Made by a program: the position numbers and the translations under genes | In this document: positions 17,019 through 25,062 of the stretch, one piece after another | Numbering within the stretch: the first letter of the stretch is position 1 | Layout of the letters: each line of letters starts with the position of its first letter | The notes under the pieces: generated by a model | Databases searched by the model: none | What the model was told of the DNA's origin: nothing | What the model saw: only the letters and a program-made list of their open reading frames with translations | Assembly (NCBI GenBank): GCA_964504335.1 | Contig: CAZDET010000046.1 | Span: 1 to 41,085 of the forward strand | Reading direction: 5' to 3' | Origin: CAZDET01 sp964504335 | GTDB lineage: Bacteria > Bacteroidota > Bacteroidia > Chitinophagales > Saprospiraceae | Length of the DNA: 41,085 nt

Positions 17019-17456
17019 ATGATGAAGCACTTCATTATTATGCTGACATTGCTCGCGGTGTTTCCCACTGCGGTATTTTCGGGATGCATAAACGGAAATT
17101 GTACAAACGGGCTGGGATACTTTCAGTTTGACCAGTCTGGAAACCACAAATATATCGGCTACTTCCGGTCGGGCCTTTTTCACGGGCCGGGCATTGAAAT
17201 ATCGGACGGCATCCCCACTTCCGGCATTTGGGAGGCTGGTATGTTGGTAGAAGCACTCGATATCGGTTCTCTGGACCTTCCCCCCTTTTTCATGGAAGAA
17301 ATAGAAGTACCCGAATTGGAACATTCAAGCCCCGAGCAGGATACCCGATCGGTGAAAGCCCCCTGGTTTGAATGGTTGACCCGCGTCGAGGTCGTTGTCA
17401 GCATCATGGCTGGATTGACTGGAATTATCTTTTCGGTCAGACAATGGCGGAAGTAA
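17019..17456 (+). CDS. Small membrane-anchored protein with MORN-like repeat
   Basis: A 145-residue protein with a signal peptide to about residue 21 and two Cys in G-C-I-N-G-N-C. One MORN-like unit follows (Y-I-G-Y-F-R-S-G-L-F-H-G-P-G) and a second degenerate turn (G-I-W-E-A-G-M-L-V). An acidic linker leads to a C-terminal membrane helix (about 125-141) with basic residues after it. MORN repeats often form lipid- or protein-binding beta-hairpins. It could start at either of two adjacent ATG codons (17019, 17022). It follows the coiled-coil lipoprotein, which suggests a shared envelope role. Function is unknown. Confidence 0.7.
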   Translation: MMKHFIIMLTLLAVFPTAVFSGCINGNCTNGLGYFQFDQSGNHKYIGYFRSGLFHGPGIEISDGIPTSGIWEAGMLVEALDIGSLDLPPFFMEEIEVPELEHSSPEQDTRSVKAPWFEWLTRVEVVVSIMAGLTGIIFSVRQWRK

Positions 17457-17481
17457 TGGAAACGGCCCCGCCTCTCCTAAA

Positions 17482-17495
17482 TTTCCCTACTTTGG
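17482..17495 (+). promoter_or_regulatory. TTTCCC-TACTTTGG promoter-like element
   Basis: TACTTTGG is one mismatch from TAnnTTTG and is preceded by TTTCCC, as at 18600 and 36654. It ends 10 bases before the aldo/keto reductase ATG, so a transcript from it would be nearly leaderless. Confidence 0.35.
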
Positions 17496-17505
17496 CAATA
17501 AAAAC

Positions 17506-18516
17506 ATGCGCTACCAACCCCTCGGCCGCAGTGGATTGATCACCTCTACCCTTACTTTAGGCACCATGATTTTTGGGGAGCAATCCGATCGCTCTACCCC
17601 AGAGCAGGAAGCCGTTCGGATGATTGACCGCTTTATTGACGCCGGAGGTAATCACATCGACACGGCGGATGTCTACGCCAAAGGGCGGTCGGAGGAAATC
17701 GTGGGCAGGGCCGTCCGCGATAAGCGGGCCAACCTGATTATTGCCACGAAAGTACGCTTCCCCACCTCCGACGATCCCAATGGGGTGGGGCTTTCCCGAA
17801 TGCATCTCTTGTCGGGAGTTGAAGCGAGCCTGAAGCGCCTGCAAACGGATTATATCGACTTGTTATACGTTCATTGTTGGGATCCGCTCACCCCCATTGA
17901 GGAGTCGCTGCGCGCGCTGGATGATTTGGTGCGTTCCGGTAAGGTTCGTTATTTGGGTATTTCCAATTTCAAGGCGTGGCAGCTCATGAAGGCACAGGGG
18001 CTGTGCGATCAATTGGGCATGAATCGGTTCATTGCTGCGCAATACCAGTACAGTTTGGTCAAACGCGACATTGAATACGAATTTTTTGATCTCTTTGAAG
18101 CAGAAGGCATTGGCTTGATGCCCTGGGGGGCGTTGGGCGGTGGTTTCCTTACAGGTAAATACAGTAAGGAAGGCCCCACCGAGGGCCGTATTGCCACTAC
18201 TTCCGAAGAAACTGAAGAATCATGGGCCCGCCGAAATACGGAACAAAACTGGCGCATCGTCGAGCTCGTCCATGCCCTGGCGGCGCAATACGATTCTACT
18301 TCTTCGCAAATTGCGCTGGCCTGGTCCCTGTCGAAACCCATCCTTTCTTCCGTCATTCTGGGCGTTCGCACCATGAAGCAACTGCGCGATAATCTGGCGG
18401 CTGCCGACCTACAGCTTTCTGCCACCGATTTGGCGGCCTTAGATGAAGTGAGCCGACTCCCGGAGTTGTATCCCTATCGAATGATTGAAGCGTACGGGCA
18501 ACGGGTGTTGGACTAA
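17506..18516 (+). CDS. Aldo/keto reductase
   Basis: A 336-residue NAD(P)H-dependent oxidoreductase of the AKR superfamily with a TIM-barrel fold. The catalytic tetrad is visible: Asp and Tyr in D-T-A-D-V-Y, Lys in I-A-T-K-V, and His in L-L-Y-V-H-C-W-D. The cofactor segment near the C-terminus (S-S-V-I-L-G-V-R-T) is intact. It has the G-I-S-N-F segment after the middle of the barrel, typical of the YghZ/Tas-like subgroup. It is cytoplasmic, with no operon partner. The substrate is probably an aldehyde or ketone but cannot be specified. Confidence 0.9.
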   Translation: MRYQPLGRSGLITSTLTLGTMIFGEQSDRSTPEQEAVRMIDRFIDAGGNHIDTADVYAKGRSEEIVGRAVRDKRANLIIATKVRFPTSDDPNGVGLSRMHLLSGVEASLKRLQTDYIDLLYVHCWDPLTPIEESLRALDDLVRSGKVRYLGISNFKAWQLMKAQGLCDQLGMNRFIAAQYQYSLVKRDIEYEFFDLFEAEGIGLMPWGALGGGFLTGKYSKEGPTEGRIATTSEETEESWARRNTEQNWRIVELVHALAAQYDSTSSQIALAWSLSKPILSSVILGVRTMKQLRDNLAAADLQLSATDLAALDEVSRLPELYPYRMIEAYGQRVLD

Positions 18517-18599
18517 TGTGCCGATGTGTTAACCGTGTCTTTTATACGGCGAAATTCAAGTAGGATCGTATCATTGGGCAAATCAGAACATCTGAACAA

Positions 18600-18613
18600 T
18601 TTCCCTACTTTTA
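18600..18613 (+). promoter_or_regulatory. TTTCCC-TACTTTTA promoter-like element
   Basis: TACTTTTA is one mismatch from TAnnTTTG and is preceded by TTTCCC. It ends 23 bases before the S15 peptidase ATG. A TTG lies upstream but at 29 bases, longer than the usual spacer. Confidence 0.35.
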
Positions 18614-18636
18614 CCCATCAGTAAAATAGCCCACCA

Positions 18637-20475
18637 ATGCTCAGATCAGCAGCTCTTTTCATTTTCCTTTTGGCGAACGTGGCCCTGTTTGGGCAACCGA
18701 GTACCGATCAGAAGGCCACCCCGATATTTGAAAACGGTGAAGCCCAGGTTGTTGCGGCGTTCTCTAATCCGGAGGACTGGATTCGGCACGACCTATTCGT
18801 AGAAACCGAGTTCGATTCCGACGAGGACGGAAAGCCCGACCGGGTGCACGTAAGCGTGACGCGGCCCAAGCAAACAGAAACCGAAGGACTTAAACTGCCG
18901 GTGGTCTACGAAACCAGCCCCTATTATGCGGGGGTTGCCAGAAATGCCGAAGGGTTGTTTTGGGACGTCCGCCACGAGTTGGGGGCTACTCCGCCTCCTC
19001 GAACCCATCCGCAGGTGCAACGCACCGGGAGGCGGCCCATTATTTCAAATTCGCAGATCGAAACCTGGGTGCCCCGTGGCTACATCGTGGTGCATTCCTC
19101 CTCGCCGGGAACCGGCTTCTCGCAAGGTGCCCCGACGGTAGGAGGAGATAACGAATCGCTGGCTCCCAAAGCAGTGATCGATTGGCTAAACGGCCGGGCC
19201 AAAGGGTATACCGAGCCCGAAGGCGATGAAGAAGTGGAGGCGTATTGGACGACCGGAAAAGTCGGGATGACGGGTACCTCCTACAACGGCACGCTGCCTT
19301 TGGCGGCAGCTACGACCGGTGTTGAGGGGCTGGAGGCCATCATTCCGGTAGCTCCAAATACCTCGTATTATCACTACTACCGCTCCCATGGGCTCGTCCG
19401 CCATCCGGGGGGCTACCTGGGCGAAGATATCGACGTGCTCTACGACTTCATTCACAGCGGTGACCCGGCAAAACGGGCGCGCAATAACGCCGCTATACGG
19501 GATAAAGAAATGGCGGAGGGAATGGATCGCGAAACCGGCGATTACAACGACTTTTGGGCCGGGCGCGACTACCTCAACGACATGGATAATATGCAGGCGG
19601 CCCTGTTCATGTCGCATGGTTTCAACGACTGGAATGTCATGCCCGAGCACAGCTACCGCATCTACGAAGCCGCCAGAGAGAAAGGCCTGCCGGTACAGAT
19701 TTACTATCACCAGTTCGGCCACGGTGGCCCGCCGCCGGTATCGATGATGAACCAGTGGTTTACCCGCTACTTGCACGGGGTGGAGAACGACGTGGAAGAT
19801 GCTCCGCACGCCTACATCGTCCGCGAAGGGGATGACCCCTCCGAGCCGACGGCCTATCCCGATTATCCTCACCCGGATGCGCAACCGGTACAGCTGCATC
19901 CAACGGCAGGCGCTCCGCGTACGGGCGGTCTGACAACAGCCGCCGCCGGCAGTCAGGGCCAGGAAACACTGGTAGATAACTACTCGTTTTCCGGCTCCGC
20001 GCTGGCCCAGGCCGAGTACACGAATCACCGATTATTGTATCTGACGCCCGAACTCCAACAAGATGTACACCTATCCGGTACGGCCACCCTTACGGTTTCG
20101 GTAGCTAGCAGCAAACCCGCAGCCAATTTATCCGTCTGGCTGGTTGCCCTGCCCTGGGAAGGTGGCCGCAATTACCGCATCACCGACAACATCATCACCC
20201 GCGGCTGGGCCGATCCGCAGAATCACCAATCGCTGACCGAAAGTGAGCCGCTGGAACCCGGCACCTTCTACGAATTCACTTTCGACTTACAACCCGACGA
20301 TCAGGTGATCCCCGCCGGGCAGCAAATCGGCTTAATGATTTTTTCCAGCGACCGCGACTTCACCCTCTGGCCCGAGCCAGGTACGGAACTGACGGTGGAT
20401 TTGGATAAAACGGTGCTCAATCTGCCGATTGTGGGTGGGGAAGCTGCCTGGGCAGATAGCGTGCAAAATCGGTAA
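18637..20475 (+). CDS. Secreted S15 family Xaa-Pro dipeptidyl-peptidase / CocE-type hydrolase
   Basis: A 612-residue protein with a signal peptide ending about residue 19 (A-L-F-G-Q). The alpha/beta-hydrolase catalytic residues are S215 in G-T-S-Y-N-G, D331 in F-N-D-W-N-V and H362 in F-G-H-G-G-P-P. From about residue 400 a beta-sandwich matches the PepX C-terminal domain (H-L-S-G-T-A-T-L-T-V, R-G-W-A-D-P-Q-N). S15 enzymes release dipeptides ending in proline or cleave esters such as cocaine. For a secreted Bacteroidota protein a peptidase role in peptide scavenging is most likely. There is no T9SS tail, so it is probably periplasmic. Confidence 0.9.
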   Translation: MLRSAALFIFLLANVALFGQPSTDQKATPIFENGEAQVVAAFSNPEDWIRHDLFVETEFDSDEDGKPDRVHVSVTRPKQTETEGLKLPVVYETSPYYAGVARNAEGLFWDVRHELGATPPPRTHPQVQRTGRRPIISNSQIETWVPRGYIVVHSSSPGTGFSQGAPTVGGDNESLAPKAVIDWLNGRAKGYTEPEGDEEVEAYWTTGKVGMTGTSYNGTLPLAAATTGVEGLEAIIPVAPNTSYYHYYRSHGLVRHPGGYLGEDIDVLYDFIHSGDPAKRARNNAAIRDKEMAEGMDRETGDYNDFWAGRDYLNDMDNMQAALFMSHGFNDWNVMPEHSYRIYEAAREKGLPVQIYYHQFGHGGPPPVSMMNQWFTRYLHGVENDVEDAPHAYIVREGDDPSEPTAYPDYPHPDAQPVQLHPTAGAPRTGGLTTAAAGSQGQETLVDNYSFSGSALAQAEYTNHRLLYLTPELQQDVHLSGTATLTVSVASSKPAANLSVWLVALPWEGGRNYRITDNIITRGWADPQNHQSLTESEPLEPGTFYEFTFDLQPDDQVIPAGQQIGLMIFSSDRDFTLWPEPGTELTVDLDKTVLNLPIVGGEAAWADSVQNR

Positions 20476-20489
20476 CTGGGCCGATTCGT

Positions 20490-20567
20490 CAATGTGCCAA
20501 TGAGTCAATGGATTTTGTATTCGAAGTCATTAGCAAGTTGACTCATTAGCACATTGTCATATTTTTT
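20490..20567 (+). terminator. 19-bp hairpin of the CAATGTGC family with T-run
   Basis: The left arm (20490-20508) and right arm (20538-20556) pair over 19 bases with one mismatch. A T-run (six T, 20562-20567) follows, so it has the shape of an intrinsic terminator after the S15 gene. It shares the word CAATGTGC with the hairpins at 12993 and 24929. Confidence 0.65.
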
Positions 20568-20658
20568 AAACATCCTCCCCTCCAAGCATTCCGGTAAGCT
20601 GTTTGAATAGGTGAACCACTTTCTACATGCCCAATGTGGAAGCCAAAACCTATATACT

Positions 20659-22695
20659 ATGAACCGAGTGTTTACCACCGCACTTATTTGCTATTTCCTA
20701 TTTACTACCATTGTGGCAACCGCCGAACCGGCGGACTTACCGCCTTCCTGCCCCTGTACCGGCGACAATTTTGTCGAAATCGAATTGCTCTACCTGGGCG
20801 CGGACGACGCGACCGTTGAAGTGTACAAAGACGACGAATACATTGCTTCGAATTTACTGCTGACGTTTGCTGATGTCGATAGTGGTGAAACCATCACCCT
20901 TGATGCAGACGATGCGACGAACTTACCGGGAGACAATTTCCTGTTCCGTACTTACCTGCGCATTACCGTTGACGGGGAAGTCTCTACAGTCGATTTCTAT
21001 TCTACCTGCCCCAGCCAGGCCTACCAACCGCCGTTGGAGGACCACTTGATTCTGGGAAAAACCTTTGGGGACTTCACCGTCACTTCCCACACTGACGATA
21101 ATGGAACCGTTTGCTCCATCAACGATGCGGATGCCAACTTAAGTTGGTTGGTAGGCGGCAACATCGTTGGTTCGGAAAACAACCTGCTGGGCTCCGTAAA
21201 CAGCGAACCCGTCACCCTCATCACTAGTAATACCGCCCGTGGTATCATCACCGACGATGGGCGTTTTGGCTTTGGTACCACCAGTCCTGCGTCGAATGCG
21301 ATGGTTGAAGTAGATGGCAACCTGACAGTAGATGGCGATACGGATATATCGGGCAGCGACAACGACGGTACCACGGCCGCCCTACGAGTTGAGTCGAGTG
21401 GACAAACGATGTTGTTGGATGGGAACGAAATTGATGCGATTTCCAACCCCCTGCGCCTCAATAACAACAGCAATCATAACGTCATCATCGCCAACGGAGG
21501 CGGTAACGTGGGGGTTGGAACTGTCGCCTCCGATTCCCGCCTGCGCGTACGCGGCAGCGACAACGATGGCACCACGGCCACGGTGCAAATTCAATCCGGC
21601 TCCCAAACCATGCTGCTCGACGGCAACGAAATCGATGCCATTTCCAATAACCTGCTCATCAACAGCAATAGCAGCCGCAATGTCGTAATTGCTACGGGGG
21701 GCGGCAATGTGGGTATCGGAGGAAACCCCTCGGATTCCCGCCTCCGTATTCGCGGGCCAGAAAACGACGGTACGATCGCTTCCTTGCATATTCAATCCGG
21801 CTCCCAGAGACTGCTGCTCGACGGTAATGAAATCGATGCTACTGCCAACAACCTGCACCTCAACAACAACAGCACCCGCGACGTGATCCTCGCCAATGGG
21901 GGCGGAAATGTGGGAATTGGCATCATTGCTTCTGATGCACGCCTGCACGTAGACGGCGATCTGCGCCTTCAAAGCCCTAACAATAATACCTTTCTGATGG
22001 CTGTCGATAACAACGGCGATTTCAATTTTATCGGTGATGGCAATCGGGATCTCGTGCGTATTGACGATGCGAATGGCAATACGCGCTTCCTGGACCCCGA
22101 TGCTAACGCTACCGTGATCATTCGCCCGCGGGATGCAGCGGCTGAAATCGGCGGCGAAATTCGCCTGATGAGCGGAGCCGGACTGGCCAATACCATTGAA
22201 CTGGACGCCAACTGGGCCAACACCGGCCGTGGCCGCATCCGCACCGACGAACTCGAAATTGAAGGCGGGGCGGATATCTCCGAGCAGTTTGCCGTATCCG
22301 GCATAAATGTGGATCTACAACCCACAGAAGGTATGCTGGTGTCGATTGCAGCCGACCAGCCGGGTGAATTGAAAATCACCACGGAGGCCTACGACAAAAA
22401 AGTTGCGGGCGTCATTAGCGGTGCCAACGGCATTCGTACCGGTCTCTATCTCGGACAGAAAGACAGCGAAGCCGACGGCGAGTATCCCGTTGCACTTATG
22501 GGACGGGTGTACCTACTGGCAGATGCGTCGTTTGGGCCCATCGAAGCTGGCGACCTGTTGACCTCCTCCAGTGTGCCCGGCTACGCCATGAAAGTGAGCG
22601 ATTACGAAAAAGCCAAAGGCGCCATTATCGGCAAGGCCATGTCCGGATTGGAAGAAGGGCAGGGCTATGTATTGATTTTAGTAAGTCTGCAATAA
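20659..22695 (+). CDS. Secreted fibre-like protein with three 67-residue repeats
   Basis: From the ATG at 20659 a signal peptide runs to about residue 22 (678 residues in all). An N-terminal region with C-P-C-T-G is followed by three near-identical 67-residue units (DNA 21352-21552, 21553-21753, 21754-21954). Each contains M-L-L-D-G-N-E-I-D-A or a variant, an Asn/Ser-rich stretch and G-G-G-N-V-G-I-G. The repeats resemble the beta-helical stalks of phage-tail-fibre-like bacterial surface proteins. The last 130 residues (Y-D-K-K-V-A-G-V-I-S-G, G-R-V-Y-L-L-A-D-A, G-D-L-L-T-S-S) form a C-terminal domain common in such proteins. No T9SS signal is seen. Probably an envelope or extracellular structural protein. 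Confidence 0.8.
   Translation: MNRVFTTALICYFLFTTIVATAEPADLPPSCPCTGDNFVEIELLYLGADDATVEVYKDDEYIASNLLLTFADVDSGETITLDADDATNLPGDNFLFRTYLRITVDGEVSTVDFYSTCPSQAYQPPLEDHLILGKTFGDFTVTSHTDDNGTVCSINDADANLSWLVGGNIVGSENNLLGSVNSEPVTLITSNTARGIITDDGRFGFGTTSPASNAMVEVDGNLTVDGDTDISGSDNDGTTAALRVESSGQTMLLDGNEIDAISNPLRLNNNSNHNVIIANGGGNVGVGTVASDSRLRVRGSDNDGTTATVQIQSGSQTMLLDGNEIDAISNNLLINSNSSRNVVIATGGGNVGIGGNPSDSRLRIRGPENDGTIASLHIQSGSQRLLLDGNEIDATANNLHLNNNSTRDVILANGGGNVGIGIIASDARLHVDGDLRLQSPNNNTFLMAVDNNGDFNFIGDGNRDLVRIDDANGNTRFLDPDANATVIIRPRDAAAEIGGEIRLMSGAGLANTIELDANWANTGRGRIRTDELEIEGGADISEQFAVSGINVDLQPTEGMLVSIAADQPGELKITTEAYDKKVAGVISGANGIRTGLYLGQKDSEADGEYPVALMGRVYLLADASFGPIEAGDLLTSSSVPGYAMKVSDYEKAKGAIIGKAMSGLEEGQGYVLILVSLQ
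21352..21954 (+). repeat. Three tandem 201-bp coding repeats
   Basis: Units start at 21352, 21553 and 21754 with an exact 201-base period and no indels. Protein identity is high in the L-D-G-N-E-I-D-A and G-G-G-N-V-G cores, while many third-codon positions differ, so the duplications are old rather than recent. Confidence 0.85.
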
Positions 22696-22719
22696 CCCTT
22701 GACCATCAAAAAAGTAGCC

Positions 22720-24915
22720 ATGAAAAACCTTTATCTGGTGGTGCTGCTGCTGATTCCGGGACTGGGGCTGACGCAGATCATTCCCGTAGAAATCGAGTTG
22801 CCACCGAAAGACGAATTTACCACTATTTCTTCCTCCCTGGCCAACATTGCACGGCTGGCCGGGCAGGGTACTGCCATCGCATTGGAACGAGCGCAGGCCA
22901 GCGCCATGACGGTTAGAGAAAATACAGTCTACGTAGAGATTATTAACGGAGGAGTGAACGATCTCGAGCGCAAAGTAGACGTCCAGCAACTTCAGGATCT
23001 ACTAGATGTCGAATTCACCACGTCCTATTTGAATCGGGCCAGCGCCTGGGTACCCGTAGAGCGCTTGCTGGAAGTTTCCGCTATGCTTCCCCCAGAACAT
23101 ACGTTACTGGAGGTAGTCAATCCGGAGCTAGACAATCAAGGCCCCGGCCTGGTGAATTCTGATTCGTACAACACCGCCGGTGCCGGAGGCGCGGGGCTGA
23201 CCATTGCCGTAATCGATGGCGGCTACGCAGGGCTGACCGCCGCACGAACGGCAGGAGCCGCCCCGACGGTGGCGAATTCCACCCAATTTAACTACACGGG
23301 AGATGCCTTTGAATCCGGTGGCTCGCACGGTACCTCCTGCCTGGAAACCACCTTCGACCACGCCCCCAATGCCCAGTATTTGATTATGAAAATCAATTCT
23401 CTGTCGGATATGGGGACGGCCGTCCAGGATGCCATCAACAATGGGGCCGATGTCATTTCGCATTCCCTCAGTCGCTACAATACCGGATGGGATGATGGCA
23501 CGGGGCCGGCCTGCGCGGCAGCCCAAAATGCGGCTACGAATGGCGTGTTGTTTTTCACATCCGCCGGCAACCGCAACGGCACCCACTGGCAGGGCACCTA
23601 CAGTGATCCTAACGGAAACAACTGGCACAATTGGGCACCCTTCGACGAGCAAAATGATTTCACGATAAACGGCAGCCCCATGTTTCCAGGGGCGGTATTT
23701 GCTTACCTGCAGTGGGATAGCCCCTCGACCGTCGATCACTACGATTTGTATTTGTACGAAGACGGGACCGACATCCTTCTTGCTTCGAGCACCAATACCA
23801 ATGGATTCGAATTTATTTCCTACAGCACCACCAGCGTAGAAAATGTCTACCTGGCGGTCCGGGCCGTGTCCGCCAATCCGCCCGAATTCGAATTATTCAA
23901 TCACGCTCGGTTTAACACCAATTTTGAATACGCTACGGCGACGGGCAGCACCACCTCTCCGTCCAATGCGACAGCGGGCAACGTGGTTTCAGTTGGCGCT
24001 TTACCGCGGGTAAGCTACAATAGCCCCGCCGGAACCAACGGGATTATTGCCGGATTTAGTAGCCGCGGGCCCACCAACAGTGGCAACCAGGGGCCGGATC
24101 TGTGTGCCCCCACCAATACCACTACAACCACCCGGCCCGGAGGGTTTGGCGGTACCAGCTGCGCTACCCCCAATGCAGCCGGTGCTGCCGCGGCTTTTTG
24201 GTCGGGCCATCCGCAATTGAGCGCACGGGGAGTACGGCTCATTCTCTACCGAAAAGCCGCCCTCTATCATGATTGGGGACCGGCCGGTGCCGATAATCTG
24301 TACGGCCGCGGCGGCCTGGAGCTGTACGATTACCATGTCGACAACCGCTACATCCTTAGGGACGGGGGCAACCTCGCTTCGGTGCCGACTTTGCCCTATT
24401 ACGACATGACCAATGTGGACGATGATATAGTCGTACCGGCCAACCTGCGTATGATCCACCTGGATGACGAGGATTTGGTGGCCGCATCGGGGACACTGAT
24501 TAACAAACCCATGCTGTATCGCTCGATCGGGGGCACGTTGGTATCCGATGGGTCAGTCGCTCCCCTGGTAGGGGACACTGATGCCGTTCAAGCCCGAAGG
24601 GCTCCCCCCCAACCGGAAGTGGCCGCGGAAATCGAGCCACTGACGACACCGTCGGCAAATCGATTCGAAGCCTTTCCCAATCCATTTGGAACGACTATTT
24701 CGGTGGTCTATGAGTTGGCAGAAACGGCCCCGGTCCGCCTGCGCCTCTTCGACGCCAACGGCCGGCTGCTGCAGACCCTGGTCGATCAGCTGGAAGCACC
24801 ACCCGGCACGCACCAGGTAGATGTGGATGCCCGCCACCTGGCGGCAGGGATCTACTTCTGCAAATTAGAATCGGATGACGGCGTACGGACGTTGCGGCTG
24901 ATTCGGATGAACTGA
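22720..24915 (+). CDS. Subtilase (S8) with T9SS sorting domain
   Basis: A 731-residue secreted serine protease. The ATG at 22720 opens a clean signal peptide; an in-frame TTG at 22699 is less likely. The catalytic triad is D166 in A-V-I-D-G-G, H203 in G-S-H-G-T-S and S480 in G-G-T-S-C-A-T-P. The oxyanion Asn lies in F-F-T-S-A-G-N-R-N-G. A long insertion between the His and Ser motifs (about residues 300-430) looks like a beta-sandwich. The C-terminal 80 residues are a T9SS type A sorting domain (F-P-N-P-F-G, G-I-Y-F-C-K-L), directing export to the cell surface or medium. The start is 24 bases after the fibre-like gene, suggesting co-transcription. Confidence 0.9.
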   Translation: MKNLYLVVLLLIPGLGLTQIIPVEIELPPKDEFTTISSSLANIARLAGQGTAIALERAQASAMTVRENTVYVEIINGGVNDLERKVDVQQLQDLLDVEFTTSYLNRASAWVPVERLLEVSAMLPPEHTLLEVVNPELDNQGPGLVNSDSYNTAGAGGAGLTIAVIDGGYAGLTAARTAGAAPTVANSTQFNYTGDAFESGGSHGTSCLETTFDHAPNAQYLIMKINSLSDMGTAVQDAINNGADVISHSLSRYNTGWDDGTGPACAAAQNAATNGVLFFTSAGNRNGTHWQGTYSDPNGNNWHNWAPFDEQNDFTINGSPMFPGAVFAYLQWDSPSTVDHYDLYLYEDGTDILLASSTNTNGFEFISYSTTSVENVYLAVRAVSANPPEFELFNHARFNTNFEYATATGSTTSPSNATAGNVVSVGALPRVSYNSPAGTNGIIAGFSSRGPTNSGNQGPDLCAPTNTTTTTRPGGFGGTSCATPNAAGAAAAFWSGHPQLSARGVRLILYRKAALYHDWGPAGADNLYGRGGLELYDYHVDNRYILRDGGNLASVPTLPYYDMTNVDDDIVVPANLRMIHLDDEDLVAASGTLINKPMLYRSIGGTLVSDGSVAPLVGDTDAVQARRAPPQPEVAAEIEPLTTPSANRFEAFPNPFGTTISVVYELAETAPVRLRLFDANGRLLQTLVDQLEAPPGTHQVDVDARHLAAGIYFCKLESDDGVRTLRLIRMN

Positions 24916-24928
24916 TTTGTTAATGTGA

Positions 24929-25041
24929 CAATATTTCAATGTGCCGATGAGTCTCTGAAGAGATTTTTGCAAGATCGTCAAGTGAAGTGTTTGGGCGGTC
25001 GAGTAGCTGGGGAATTGACTCATTGGCATATTGACGTATTG
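24929..25041. terminator. Long imperfect hairpin of the CAATGTGCC family between convergent genes
   Basis: The arms (24929-24953 and 25017-25041) pair over 25 bases with four non-Watson-Crick positions, of which three are G-T wobbles. They share the word CAATRTGCCRATGAGTC with the hairpin at 20490. The loop is about 63 bases. It lies between the subtilase and the convergent SUMF1-fold gene. Confidence 0.5.
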
Positions 25042-25062
25042 ACTCATCGTGGAATTAGAACA

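Noticed and set aside
19186..20028. A 280-codon open frame antisense to the S15 peptidase.
   Set aside because: It lies inside the well-supported S15 gene and has no domain-like pattern.
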